64,000 bases of DNA from assembly GCA_029959085.1 (NCBI GenBank), contig JARWIR010000010.1, positions 7,895,001-7,959,000 of the forward strand, given 5' to 3'. Every line of letters starts with the position of its first letter. The stretch's first letter is position 1. The notes under the pieces were generated by a model. It searched no databases, was not told the DNA's origin, and worked only from the letters and a program-made list of their open reading frames with translations. The stretch is from Nemophila menziesii (lineage: Eukaryota; Streptophyta; Magnoliopsida; Boraginales; Hydrophyllaceae). Both the position numbers and the translations under genes were made by a program. Below, piece after piece: positions 21,847 through 32,620 of this stretch.

Positions 21847-23217
21847 TTAAGGACCTGTTAAATTAGCTGAAACAATAACCGGTAGAGTTTCATTAGTACC
21901 TAAATACGCATACCTCAAGTGTACTGGTAACGGTTTTTCTTCCAATTCCGGAGGAGATTCAATTGAAGGCTTCTTTTTAGGAACAATCTTCCCCGGTTCT
22001 CTCACAAGTTCATAGGCAAGACGCCTATACTTTGGATTTTCAGAATTGAGAGCTGCCACTGTTTCGGCAAGCTCTTCCATCATCTTAGGTGAATCTAATG
22101 TCAAAGCAGCCTGGAAGATATCATCAAAATTTAAGCAATTAAATACCTCTTGCGATGCATGCTCAACTACATCCATTCTGAAACAATCTTCCTGAGAATC
22201 CGGGAATTTCATAGCTCGAAATACATTGAATTTGACCTCCTCGTCTTGTATCCTCATCGTTAATTCGCCATTCTCTACATCAATCAAAGTACGCCCCGTG
22301 GCTAGGAATGGTCTTCCCAAAATAGTACGCCCCGTGGCTAGGAATGGTCTTCCCAAAATAATGGGGACATTCCTATCCGCGTCGTATTCAAGTATTACGA
22401 AATCAACGGGAAATATAAGTGTACCTGCCTTAACGAGGACATCTTCAATTCGGCCTTCAGGATGTGCAAGAGATCTGTCCGCCATTTGCAAGACCATAGA
22501 AGTAGGTCTTGCTTCTCCAATTTTTAGCTTATCAAAGATCGATTTGGGCATCAAATTGATGCTTGCACCCAAATCACATAGCGCTTTTCCTTTCCATTCT
22601 TCTCCAATCGATATCGGAATCGTGAAACTCCCAGGATCAACTAACTTTGGAGGTAATTTACTCTGGCAAATCGCGCTACACTCTTCAGGAAGACCAATCA
22701 TCTCATTATCACAATAAGGCCTTTTGTTAGTGAGGGCCCTCTTCAAAAACTTCGTATACTTAGGAATATCTCGAATAGCCTCTAGTAACGGAATATTAAT
22801 ACTTAAGCCCTTCACTCTATTAAAGAATTTCTGATAGTCAGCCAAATCACCCTTTTTCTGAACTCGCGATGGAAACGGTGGTGGAGGGCGATTACTAACA
22901 ATATCATCTTTCTTCTTTGGAATCTCACTTGGCCTTACTATTTCTTCAACCTCGCTATCTTTCTCATTCTCTTTCTCTTTCTCACCCACTTCTTTTTCTT
23001 TTCTTGGAACTTCTTTCTCTTTCATAACTGGAAAAGGAGGTGGATGGAGGTTCTTACCACTTCTTAATGTAACAGCTTTGCAATCTTCATGTTGTCTTGG
23101 ATTTTCTGTGTCACTAGGGAGTTGCCCTTGTGGACGCTGATTGAGCTGTTTTCCAAATTGCTCCATTTGATTCTGTATTAATTTCATATTTGCTTCAGAC
23201 GCTTGTTGACGTTCCAT
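21847..23217 (-). pseudogene. Gag C-terminus and protease of element A (fragment 2)
   Basis: 456 codons in frame with the neighbouring fragments. The first part is a Pro/Lys/Glu-rich Gag tail. The protease carries the aspartyl active-site word LCDLGASINLMP, catalytic Asp codon at 22573-22575, and a second conserved stretch [12 protein letters not shown]. That second stretch is duplicated in tandem by an exact 36-bp, in-frame repeat (about 22287-22358) not present in B or C, which would insert 12 residues near the protease flap-to-core region. The fragment ends at TAA 21847-21849. Confidence 0.88.
22287..22358 (-). repeat. 36-bp tandem duplication inside the protease
   Basis: Two adjacent identical 36-bp units, each encoding [12 protein letters not shown], where elements B and C have a single copy. 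It keeps the reading frame. It probably arose by replication slippage or strand transfer. Confidence 0.9.
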
Positions 23218-23277
23218 AGCTTGTGTTTGAAGAGCAATTAAACTTTCAACGGTTTTCTGAAGGGTAACTACTCCTTC

Positions 23278-24696
23278 TTATGGATGGGCAGGTAAGGCTT
23301 TTTGGTTCAATGTTTCATCGTAAGTATTCTGAGGAGCTTGTCTTTGTACATAATTACCCTGATGATGTCCTCCTTGATAATTGTTGTGTGGTCTTGGATT
23401 GTAACTGTTACCTTGGGGACGCGGCTGATACGCAAATGTAGGATTGGCTGCCCCATTCGGATTTGAGTATTGAAACCCAGGATGGTTTCTGTTAGGCTGA
23501 TATCCATTACCACTTGAATTAAAATTCCCTCTGTTGGACACAAACATCACATGCTCTTGATTATTCGGACAGTTTTCCTCATCATGATCATCTACCCTGC
23601 AAATCGAACACATATAAACCTCTTGAGCCGCTTGCACAGCTACCTTCTTACCCGAAAATCCCTCTTTTACAACTAATGTAAGCTGTTTCAACTGTTGCTC
23701 TATAGTATTCTGAATTATGTTCTCAAGCGTAGCAAATTTTTCTTCCATATTGACATTACTCACTCCTTTAACCGGTGTTCTTACTGAAGTCCACCCAACT
23801 TCATTCTTGACTGTTCTTTCCAAAATGGCTTTAGCATGAACGGGTTGAACTTGAAGAAAACCTGCACCACATAACAAATCCAACTTCTCTCTCGAAGTTC
23901 CATCAAGGCCTTTGTACAATATTTTCATTTGTTGTTGTTCTGTAAAGCCATGATCGGGAACCCTTCTTAAACACATCTGAAATCTTGTCCAACTCTTACC
24001 CAAAGTTTCATCATACTCTTGACGGAAATGTGTTAACTGGAGTTGATCATCCAATCTCATATTACTTGGGTAAAATCTGTCAAAGAAAGCAGTTTCTAAT
24101 TGGTCCCAGTTTGTTATCTTCGTAGGATCTTGTGTATCGTGCCATTCACTCGCTCCATCAATGACAAAGAATCGAAACGCCGCAAAATACAATTGTTCCC
24201 TTGAAACCCCTTGTGTGATGTAAGAATCACATATCTGCTTAAATTTCTGAACGGCTCGGATAGGATCTTCTTGCGGTCTACCACGAAAATTTCCAAAGTT
24301 TTGGAATTGAGCTAACATACCCGAATCTGGACGAAATCTTGGAACATTAATATCTGGAGCACCTACTCCTAGAGCAGGAGCACGGAAAGGAGCTTCTGGT
24401 GGACCATTAACAAACCACAGATCTTGATTCATCACTATCTGAACTTGAGGATTAGGATTTAATGGTTGAACTTGAGGAATAATGCCTGGAGCTAAAGGTT
24501 GGCCATTTGCACCGAGCTGGCCTTGTTCATTATTCTGTTGGTCCTGAAGATTGATATTCTCCATTCTGTTAACTAACTCTTCTACTTCTAAAGCTTCTTG
24601 TTCTCTTCTTCTCTTGTTAGCAAGTCTGATCAACGATTCTGGATTATTAAGGATCGGAGGTGTTGGCTCTAGATCCTTAAATAGTCTTCTTCGCAT
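23278..24696 (-). pseudogene. Gag of element A (fragment 1)
   Basis: 472 codons starting at the ATG 24694-24696, about 110 bases after the PBS. It contains an Arg/Glu-rich N-terminus, a capsid-like retrotransposon Gag domain (DPIRAVQKFKQICDSY, WDQLETAFFDRFYP, RRVPDHGF; about residues 140-270) and a CCHC zinc knuckle CSICRVDDHDEENC at about residues 363-376. A Gln/Asn/Pro-rich tail follows. The frame ends in TAA at 23278-23280 and continues in frame after it, so this is a nonsense mutation in a single gag-pol frame and not a natural Gag terminus. Confidence 0.9.
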
Positions 24697-24805
24697 ACAC
24701 CAAACCTAAGAACCAGAAAAGAAATGAACAAACAAAAAGCGTAAAACTGAAATAAAAATAAATGCAACTATCACTAAAGGTAAACACCGTGGTCACACGC
24801 TACAG

Positions 24806-24823
24806 TCCCCGGCAGCGGCGCCA
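24806..24823 (-). other. Primer binding site of element A (tRNA-Asp type)
   Basis: On the minus strand, TGGCGCCGCTGCCGGGGA lies six bases (AGTTTT) inside the 5' LTR. It is identical to the sites of B, C and D. Confidence 0.93.
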
Positions 24824-24829
24824 AAAACT

Positions 24830-26377
24830 TGGTGGTCCTTTGTGTGTTCTAAAATAAATGCAATAAATAATCGAACCACAACTGCAAGTGTACGGTTGTC
24901 CCAAGTAATATAGTTGATAAAACAGATTCGTTCCAAGGACGGGATGGTTGATCACAATGTTTGACAAATAGTGAATGGTTGCACTTACGGAAACAAGTAA
25001 AGAAATAAAGATTGTTTTGGTTTTTGTATTAATTCTATTGGATGAAAGACTAATGATAAAACGCAAGTAAAATGATGAAAACGCAGTATGAGAAGTAGCA
25101 CTTGAGAACGCAAGGGGTCTTCCTAATCCTATTTCATAACCTATGCTGTTTAAGGGTTAAATTGGTCAATTACAATGGTCGGGATTCTAAATTCCTTATA
25201 CCCCTGTCAGGGTGGACTATAAGGCGATCCTAGAGTGTCACTAGTCCCGTCAGGGTAAATATGATCCACTTTTGGATGTTTAAGTTTTATTACCTCATTG
25301 GCCCTAGAATTAGCTAAGTTCGTCACAATCAATAGCTTCTATCCTAGATTGAATAAATGGTTCTGTATCTAAACCCTCCGTCAGGATGATCCAATTGCCA
25401 CTAATTGGAATAGCCTAGATACTAATACCTGTTCCTAGTTCATGACGCTAAAAACAGTAAACATTCACAATTTATCGAAAAGGGTAAAAGACACAATCTA
25501 ATTTAATTTAACACAAACCCAAATTCAACATACGAAATTCAATAAGATTTAGGAATTACCCATATAGCATTCTCAAGCGCTAAAATGAAATTAGCTCATA
25601 CTAATTAAAAGAAAAACTAAATTAATTGAAATGAAATTCATATTTGATTACAAAATTAAAATTGAAAGAAACCTAATTTCCGGAGTTGGAATGACTGAGA
25701 ACGGAGATATAGACCCTCTCCAGTTCTTGCAGCTTCTTCTTTCTTCCTTTTGTTGCTTCTCTCTGATGTTTAATCTTGTGGAATGTGAATAGTGTGAAAA
25801 ATAGAAGTCAAAGGCTCCTTTTATAAGTGTAAAAACGGATTAGGGCTTGGACCTAATAATAAAACACTAATTAAATGTCCAAGCCTAAATTCTAAGCCCA
25901 AAATCCCGTAACTGCTGATACACCCTCACTAAAACGGCTTTTCCTGCTTCATTATGACTCCGATTGACCTCATTCCAGTTGAGAAAGCTCCGTAACTCGA
26001 TAAGGAATGTTTTCTCTTCAAAGGTCAGCGGCTGAATCAGTTCTTAAGCACCTCGAAATTAGCACTCTATGGCCTGGAAAACAGATTTTCAGCTCTAAAA
26101 CTAATATCTTCGGGATTTATCTTCAAGTCTTGGCTCCATATCACGATCTTTGACTCTCTTCTCGGATTCCATTCCTAGCTAATAATCAAAACCTACAAAC
26201 TTTCCACTAAAACATACAAGATTATGCGCAAAAGTTTAATAAATCAAAATTACTAGAAATAAAATGGAAATTCCGGATTATTGTATTTTTAACTCAAAAG
26301 TCTATCAAAATATGCAAATAAACATAAAAAATGATGTCTCCCAAGGGTCGAAGATAAGAACAATTAGGGAGACATCA
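24830..26377 (-). repeat. 5' LTR of element A
   Basis: The LTR is 1548 bp, about 97 percent identical by eye to the 3' LTR at 13666-15209. The 46-bp inverted-repeat start is at 26332-26377. A TATAAAAG on the minus strand at 25818-25825 probably drives transcription of the element. CCCTGACGGG-related motifs lie near 25203, 25246 and 25378. Confidence 0.95.
25818..25825 (-). promoter_or_regulatory. Putative TATA box in 5' LTR of element A
   Basis: TATAAAAG on the minus strand, about 990 bases from the PBS side of the LTR. It is conserved in the 3' LTR at 14653-14660. Confidence 0.5.
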
Positions 26378-26382
26378 AATAC
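26378..26382. repeat. Right target-site duplication of element A (AATAC)
   Basis: Perfect match to 13661-13665. Confidence 0.93.
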
Positions 26383-27483
26383 AATCCCATAAATGATGGA
26401 TATCCAAAACTTCTCTTTGTGGTTGTCCGAGGTGAATCTATTTTCGGTGAACTGGGTGACCTAAAATTGGACAAAAGCAGGACCACAGGAAGGGTTGCCT
26501 CACGATGGCACTCTGACGGTCAAGTCAATGGATTAAGTTTGATTATAAATATGAACGATCTATCAATAAAAGTAATACATATTTTTCTAATGATGTGGGT
26601 ATTTATAGGCAAGAAACGCCCAGTATAACTGGATGGCTTTTTTCATATTATCCAAGGGTGTGTCGGGTAACTAGAAACCCGAATAAATAACAAAGTAACT
26701 CGAAGCCCTTTGGGTTCAAACCTTCAATTCTATTCTCCTAGGATTTGTGGGGTAGTCTTTTGGAAATAATAATATGATTGAGTCGGAACCATCGCTCTCA
26801 GTGGAACGCGACCGAGCCTATCAATACTCCTTTAAACTCGAAAAAGAAGTACAAATAACTCCTAGTAAGTTCGGCAGAGAGTTCACCCATCTCGATCTTT
26901 CATTTGAGGGTGATGGTTAAGGAGCACCCTTTTGTTAAAATAGAAATATTTTCGATACTATATTAGTAAGGAGGTCATGGTTGACTTTCGTGCGTTTTTA
27001 GAGGATATTTCAGGCGTTTTTCCATAATTGCCTAAGGAAGGCGAACCGTCACTCACTTGGCTATATATACGTGTTGCTTTGTTGTAGATCGACATCCCTC
27101 ACTACTAAATGTTTTGGATCTTCTTAGTCTCTTCATTTTTTATTTTATTTATTCCCAATCGATGGCGAGGTCCTCAAGCGTTAAGCTTGGCTAAATGTGG
27201 ATTCTTTAGAGTACCCTAGGAGCATCACTTATCCTTCATGGCCTTCTTCTCGACCGGCCGCTCCTATAGATTCATCTATCGTTTATTATTTATGTGTTAT
27301 TGTTTGTAACTTTGGATTAATCAAATTGAAGAAGTTTAGGTGTTATGTATTGTATTGTAACTTTGTAATTGTATACGTAGTATGACGATTCAATTGATTT
27401 TTGTTGTTTCGCAAAGCACAACAATGTTTTGAAATCTAGGTGGTGGTGTTTTATAAAAATAACTATATACATATCGGCATGTA
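26383..27483 (+). repeat. Local duplicated unit, copy 1 (right part)
   Basis: Collinear with 37338-38469, with shared words GGATATCCAAAACTTCTC, GAGGTGAATCTATTTTC, GGAAGGCGAACCGTCACTCAC and CACTACTAAATGTTTT. It is the continuation of 13665 across element A. No gene is recognised; reading frames are short and not conserved between copies. Confidence 0.75.
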
Positions 27484-28976
27484 TGATGTCTCCCTATTTG
27501 TGATGATTTAATCTATCTTGGAGACATCATTTTAGTTGTATTTCTTAGAGTATAGGTCGATTTTCCCATGATTTAGTACACTTTCCTATTTTGGGTCTTG
27601 AATTAATTATTTATTATTTTTAGAGCATATTGGGTTTAATTATTTATTTAGTGTGAAGCTTTAGAGATATATGGTAATTAATTAGAGTCCAAGTCAAAGT
27701 CTAAGAGCTAAAGGTAAGAGGATAAACATGGAAATTGGAGATAGAAGGAAACAGAGTTCAATTAGGAAAAGGAAAAGCTGTCAAATAAATCTGAATTTCT
27801 GCAGCTACGTCTAAATAAGTGGTGATAACTCCAAAACCGAGTCGATTCTGGAAGATCCCTTTCATAGGGACGTAGATAATTCCGTCAGGATTCTTTTGAC
27901 ATCTTATAGGTAAAAAACGGTCTAGTAACGAAGAAGATATGGTAAAAACAAGTCAGCAGTAATTATCCTTATCTACATACGAATTTGAGTTGGGCTAGGA
28001 GTCCATTATTTACCTTCTCCTTCAAGAAAACGAATTAGGTCAACCTATACACTATAAATACAACCTCTTAACATTATAAAATCATCCTTGACCAAACCTT
28101 AAGGTCAGGAAGAAGCTATAACACAAGAAGAGAAGTCTGGAAGGAGCTGTGCAGCAATCATGTCTCCTTCAACCTTTAATTCTGTAATTCCTTTCTTTTC
28201 TCTTCTTAGTATGAACTAAATTTCCATTAGCTTGAGTTTTTTTAGCATATATGTATGAACCCTAGTTTTGGTTGACATCTATCTAATTTGATTGAATTTA
28301 TGTTTTGATTTCTCTGTTTATGTGTTGGATTTATATTCTGTGTTCTTTATGGTTGCAAACATATAGGATTACCATCATAGTAGTTGAATAACCGGTATAT
28401 TTGACTATAGAATTAGCACATAACGTCTATAATAAGGTTTGATCTGACAACCCAGCCTAACTAGATAGTCAATGGTTTAGTGTATTGCTATTTTATCAAT
28501 TGCAGGAACAGTTTGCTTAGGTTCTTATTGACACAGGTAAACCCTATTTGAAACTACCTAGCGCAATTGAAACCAAACTATTGAAATACTACATGATTCA
28601 TACCTTACATGTTTAGAACGGAAAAACTAGTGGGGATTACATGCTAATTACTCAAGCTAAACTTTCATACTATCTTCTTTTCTTTTCTTTTATTTATTTT
28701 CTGTCTTTTAGTTCATTAGTTTAATTTTCCTCTATTAAAAACCAAATAAAAATCTATCTTTCTTTATTTCTACTTGCGTATTATTATCTCTAGCTCTCAT
28801 ATTTGCACTTGAATATTTGCATAAGTTCTTCTTAAACTTCGTAGTCTCTGAGGAACGAATTATACTTATTCATTAAAACTTGCATACGATTTATATACTT
28901 GCAGAACCATGCTCAGCTTAGGGTGTTTATTTGCACTTATTTTATATATCTTTTTATCACACCTTAGGCGACACCA
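27484..28976 (+). mobile_element. Solo LTR, B/C type, TSD ATGTA
   Basis: A 1493-bp LTR runs from TGATGTCTCC to CGACACCA and is bordered by perfect ATGTA duplications (27479-27483, 28977-28981). The body resembles the LTRs of B and C, including CACTATAAATA (TATA at 28053-28060) and the TTTATCACACC.TAGG terminus. No primer site follows. The 46-bp inverted-repeat start occupies 27484-27529. Confidence 0.93.
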
Positions 28977-29330
28977 ATGTAACAAACTTGGGAGATGAGA
29001 TTTGTCCCATATCTATAGAGATTAGACTTGTCCTATAAGTAGAGAGATGGGATTTTTACCATAAGACAATTTAGTAAACATTATTTAATACGAGTACTTT
29101 TTAGGAAGAAAAACTATTGTTTGAATGATGATTCTAGGTGGTGGTGTGCCATAAGTATAATTGTTTGCATGTCAGCATGTAACAAACTTGGTAGATGAAA
29201 TTTCTCATATAAATATAGAGACGAGAACTATCCTATAAAAAAAAGTGATGGGATTTTTCCCATAAGACAATTCAGTAAATATTTTCTAAAATGATAACTT
29301 TGGAAACAAAAAAATATTGTTGTCCAAGTT
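28977..29330 (+). repeat. Diverged tandem duplication, period 200 bp
   Basis: ATGTAACAAACTTGG begins at 28977 and again at 29177, and the following sequence (GATGGGATTTTT.CCATAAGACAATT) repeats. A partial third unit (AAATCTAGGTGGTGGTG to CGGCATGTA) lies left of the solo LTR. The solo LTR therefore sits inside this array. Confidence 0.75.
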
Positions 29331-30101
29331 TAAAAAAATAATAAAAGGACCAACTTTGGGGAGTTAAACACAAGACCTTATTGTTAATTGATAAGTGTGA
29401 TTCCGCTATACTAGATATTAAGTTAAACACAAGACCTTATTTCAAATTGATAAGTGTAATTCCGCTATATTCTTTACTTATATTGTTACCCAAATTTACA
29501 TAAACAATACCTATAAGTAAGATGGCAGGCATTGTCCTATTGCGTTTACAACAAACATACACACGCCCACCGTAGAGAATTATTGGTACTCTCTTCAAAG
29601 ATTTGAACTTGTGACCTTATTATAATTTGTAATCATATTTAAATATGGTATAGTACAAAGTTTAAAACTTTTGGATCAAAGAAAGTCAAAGATATAGAAA
29701 TCCGGTGGGAGATAGGTTTTTGGTACCAAAAGTAAAAGGTTAGAACTTTGAAACAATGCAAACAAAAAATTGTAATCTTTTGATTCTATTCCCTAGACGA
29801 TAGCGTTTAGTATTTTACGGTGGATTCGATTTTTAGTGTTTCGGGATTTGTTGATGTAAGTAGTATTGGGCTTATTGGCTTAGCTTATTTTCTTTCTTTG
29901 GAAAGTAGACTTGTTTTTATGCTTTTATTTTTATTTTTTTATGACCGAGAATTGATATATTATGATTTGTTTTGGGTTTAAATAAAATGAATGAAAAAGG
30001 TTGACTTGTTTACTAAAAAAAGCACTTTTTTCAGTTGGTAGTCATACTAGGTTCGACTCGTAGGAAGGGATGCGCATATTGCCGATTTCTTTCTCTTATG
30101 T
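29331..30101. other. Unassigned stretch with a short tandem duplication
   Basis: A 59-bp unit with AGTTAAACACAAGACCTTATT and a TTCCGCTATA end occurs twice, from 29362 and 29421. AAGATTTGAACTTGTGACCTT near 29600 resembles a worn tRNA-type B box on the minus strand and may be an old SINE trace. Nothing is clearly coded here. Confidence 0.45.
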
Positions 30102-30353
30102 AAATAAATCCAAAACTTTTTTTTTGTTCGAAAAGATAATATATAGATGGATAAAGTCAAAAAGGTTACAACTAGCCTACACCTATAGGCTCGTTACCGC
30201 AACGTAGAATACTGGCCTTCTGAGGAGGGATACAAGTCTCCCATTCATCAAACAAAGTGCCAAGGAGCTCCTGTTTAGCGACTCAGTCGATGACCATGTT
30301 TTTACTCCTAGAAATAGAAGTAAAACTAGAGTTTGAAAGCTAAGCAAAATAAT

Positions 30354-31848
30354 GAGGAAATACCCCTTTTGCCCCCTGGTTTTAATGTGTTTGACAGGTT
30401 GACCCCTATTGTTTAAAATGCGACTGGTTACCCCTTAACTTTTGTTTTCGTGACACATTGCCCCTGTTAACGATTTCCATCCAAAATCACCATTAAGTGT
30501 CACATGAGTGGCACATGTTTGCTTTTTTAATGTTTTTTATTCTTAATCCTAATTAATCAATTAATTAACTTAAACCCATATTTGTAAAGGGCAAAATAGA
30601 AATTTAATAATAGTTTTAATATTATTGATAAAAACAATAAAATAAACCCCCCCACTAATCCAACCACCCCAACCACACCCCTCTTCTTCTTCGTCTTCCC
30701 ATTCTTCTTCTTCTTCCCCAAACATAAAATAACTACTAGAAAGGAGGTGATTGTTATACCACTTGATTTCGTGACCCCTAGGCTGTTTTCATGTTCTCTG
30801 GATTTCTTCTCTTATCTCCCTCTTGGTATCAATCAATTATATTCTATGTTTTTCTTTATTTGATCAGTTGATAATACATCTGTAAGTTTCATTTTGCATC
30901 TGCAGGGAATAGTGCTTCTAGTATTTACAGTAGTAATTAATGGATTAAAACCTCCAAACTGTAAAAATGGATCAAGCTTCTGCTCAGATCCATCGACACT
31001 TCAACGAACAATCTGATATTCCAATTTAGCTTTAGCATATATGGGCATAGGAGGCACACGTTTCACTATAGGACCAATGGGTTCGAATCAATTTGTTAAA
31101 CCCAAACATCAAGCACCTTTTTTCAATTGGTATATTTTTGACATTGTATGTATCAGCGGTTATAAGTTCAACAGCCATTGTATACATTGAGGACAATGTG
31201 AGTTGGGCATTAGGGTTCGGAATTTCCTCCATTGCTAACATACTTGGCTTAGCTATTTTCTTATCAGATAGATGCTTTTATCTTCCTTTGAAACCTCAAG
31301 GGACACCATTTTTAAGATTAGTTTGAGTCATCGTTGCAGCTATTGCGAAAAGAAACATTTTAATCTCACCAAAAGACGATGATAATTACTATAGTACTGA
31401 GCCACGTGATACAATAAAAACACCTTCAAGTAAGAGTTTTGCCCGAGCCTGCTTCCCCATGTTCAACACTCACCTCCTTTCCAGTAGCTATTTTATGTTT
31501 GTGGAAGAAGAAGAAGAAGGGGAAGACGAAGAAGAAGAGGGGTGGGGGGGTGGGGGTTTATTTTATTTATTTTTATTAATAACATCAACACTATTATTAA
31601 ATTTCTATTTTGCCCTTTAAAAATCTGGGTTTAAGTTAATCAATTGATTAATTAGGAATAAAAAAAATTAAAAAAGTGAACATGTGCCATTCACGTGACA
31701 CTTAACGGGGATTTTGGATGGAAATCGTTAACAGAGGCAGACAACATGTCACGAAAACAAAAATTAAGGGGTAACCAGTCGCATTTTAAACAATGGGGTC
31801 AACCTGTCAAACGCGTTAAAAACCAAAATACAAAAGAGGTATTTTCTC
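30354..31848. mobile_element. Pack-MULE (Mutator-like), long TIRs, 9-bp TSD, captured NPF fragment
   Basis: The element is 1495 bp. Its ends form a long imperfect terminal inverted repeat of about 380-400 bp (30354-30750 against about 31470-31848), starting GAGGAAATACC and ending GGTATTTTCTC. Perfect 9-bp duplications CAAAATAAT lie at 30345-30353 and 31849-31857, the size typical of Mutator-like elements. No transposase is present. Between the TIRs is a piece of an NRT1/PTR transporter gene. A MULE with a captured host gene fragment is the definition of a Pack-MULE. Confidence 0.93.
30903..31440 (+). pseudogene. Captured NRT1/PTR (NPF) transporter fragment inside the MULE
   Basis: An exon begins after a clear 3' splice site (GCATCTGCAG at about 30905), showing capture from genomic DNA rather than mRNA. 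It encodes GIVLLVFTVVINGLKPPNC, then SLALAYMGIGGTRFTI-like sequence (the conserved GGTRF signature of NPF proteins), KPKHQAPFFNWY, and then in a shifted frame LYVSAVISSTAIVYIEDNVSW and LGFGISSIANILGLAIF. It then returns to the other frame after a TGA at 31324. Roughly two transmembrane helices are represented. A stop near 31026 and at least two frameshifts make it non-coding. It most resembles the NPF2-type subgroup, but subgroup assignment is weak. Confidence 0.8.
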
Positions 31849-31997
31849 CAAAATAATAAATATTACCAATAAAATTGTTAATTGAATGACTCAAAATTAT
31901 TACAAATAAATCAAAAACTCTCTCCATGGTCGATCAGTCATAAGTCATAACCCTCCCATAAAACACTCTTCTTCCCAAAATTTTCTTCTCTCCTCCA

Positions 31998-32620
31998 TGG
32001 AAACCAAACAAACCCACAAAATGAAAACTCATAATTTACCGTCAGAGAACACCCAATTTACAAACCCGCAGGAGATTTTGACGGAGGAGTTGGGTGACAG
32101 TGGTAGCCGTGATCATGCGCCCTTAGTTACTGCAATTCGTGCTATTCTATTGGAGTCGGGGTTTGTCAGATTTGATCCTGTGTCAATGATAGACGTTTCT
32201 TGTATTATACCCTGCTTGTGATGATTAGTGATGCCATAATGTCAATTGACACTGTTGTTGTAAATATAATAAGTTAAGCAAGTACATGACTGTGTATTCA
32301 TGTTTATTAATTCATAAATCGGTAGTGCATCGCTTGGCTTTGGATGTTCATAAGTTAATGCCTTTGTTGAAAGGTGTTTGGTTCAATTGCGGATTGTTTG
32401 ATAATTTGTATGGAGTTTCATCCACTTGTGTTGTGTTGAGAAGGAAGTGTTTGAGTTTTGGAGGAGTGTGAAGGATGGGCTTTCATTGCCTTTGCTGATT
32501 GATTTGTGTGAAAATGCTGGTTTATTGCTTTCACCGTGCTTTACTGTGACATCTTGAACTTCAGTTTGATTTTTATGGAAATTGAAGATGCCTTGAGCTT
32601 CATTTTTCTTCATTAATTTG
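31998..32620 (+). pseudogene. SKIP22/FBX7-type F-box gene fragment
   Basis: From the ATG at 31997-31999 the frame runs through APLVTAIRAILLESGFVRFDPVS. After stops and a frame change come LALDVHKLMPLLKGVWFNCG, then FEFWRSVKDGLSLPLLIDLCENAGL. This order and wording resemble plant F-box proteins of the SKIP22 type, where such a segment precedes the F-box. The F-box itself would begin after 32545, where the frame is already lost. A TGA at 32219 and several later stops make it a pseudogene. Identification rests on motif memory and is moderate. Confidence 0.5.

Larger units (their letters stand above)
13666..26377 (-). mobile_element. Complete Athila-type Ty3/gypsy retrotransposon, element A
   Basis: The element is 12,712 bp, minus strand, with LTRs at both ends and TSD AATAC. 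In its reading direction the order is: 5' LTR (24830-26377), tRNA-Asp PBS, gag-pro-pol (24696-19024), a GC-rich palindromic block (18800-18355), an intact ORF starting MTNR (17989-16643), a 1.4-kb 3' untranslated part, a polypurine tract and the 3' LTR (15209-13666). The lack of a chromodomain, the tRNA-Asp primer site and the extra ORF after pol place it in the Athila/Tat group. The polyprotein carries four in-frame stops, so autonomy is lost. The LTRs differ at roughly 45 of 1545 positions by eye. The insertion cuts copy 1 of the local duplicated unit. Confidence 0.95.
30102..31919 (-). mobile_element. 5'-truncated L1 LINE 3' end with target duplication, containing a Pack-MULE
   Basis: The insertion is bordered by near-perfect 16-bp duplications, AAATAAATCCAAAACT (30102-30117) and AAATAAATCAAAAACT (31904-31919). 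On the minus strand it ends in a run of nine A (30117-30125). The retained coding part is the C-terminal RNase H end of L1 ORF2, with SFTSISRSKNMVID and then VAKQELLGTLFDEWETC-type sequence (about 30200-30330), one stop in place of Trp, and a short 3' untranslated tail. The MULE at 30354-31848 was inserted into it later. This is a dead-on-arrival copy. Confidence 0.75.

Noticed and set aside
22226..22717. 163-codon plus-strand ORF
   Set aside because: It is the antisense of the element A protease region, lengthened by the 36-bp duplication; composition and codon use give no support for a separate gene.
30030..30070. tRNA gene or SINE (TTGGTAGTCATA then GGTTCGACTC)
   Set aside because: A- and B-box-like words are only about 10 bases apart and no cloverleaf or full SINE can be built.
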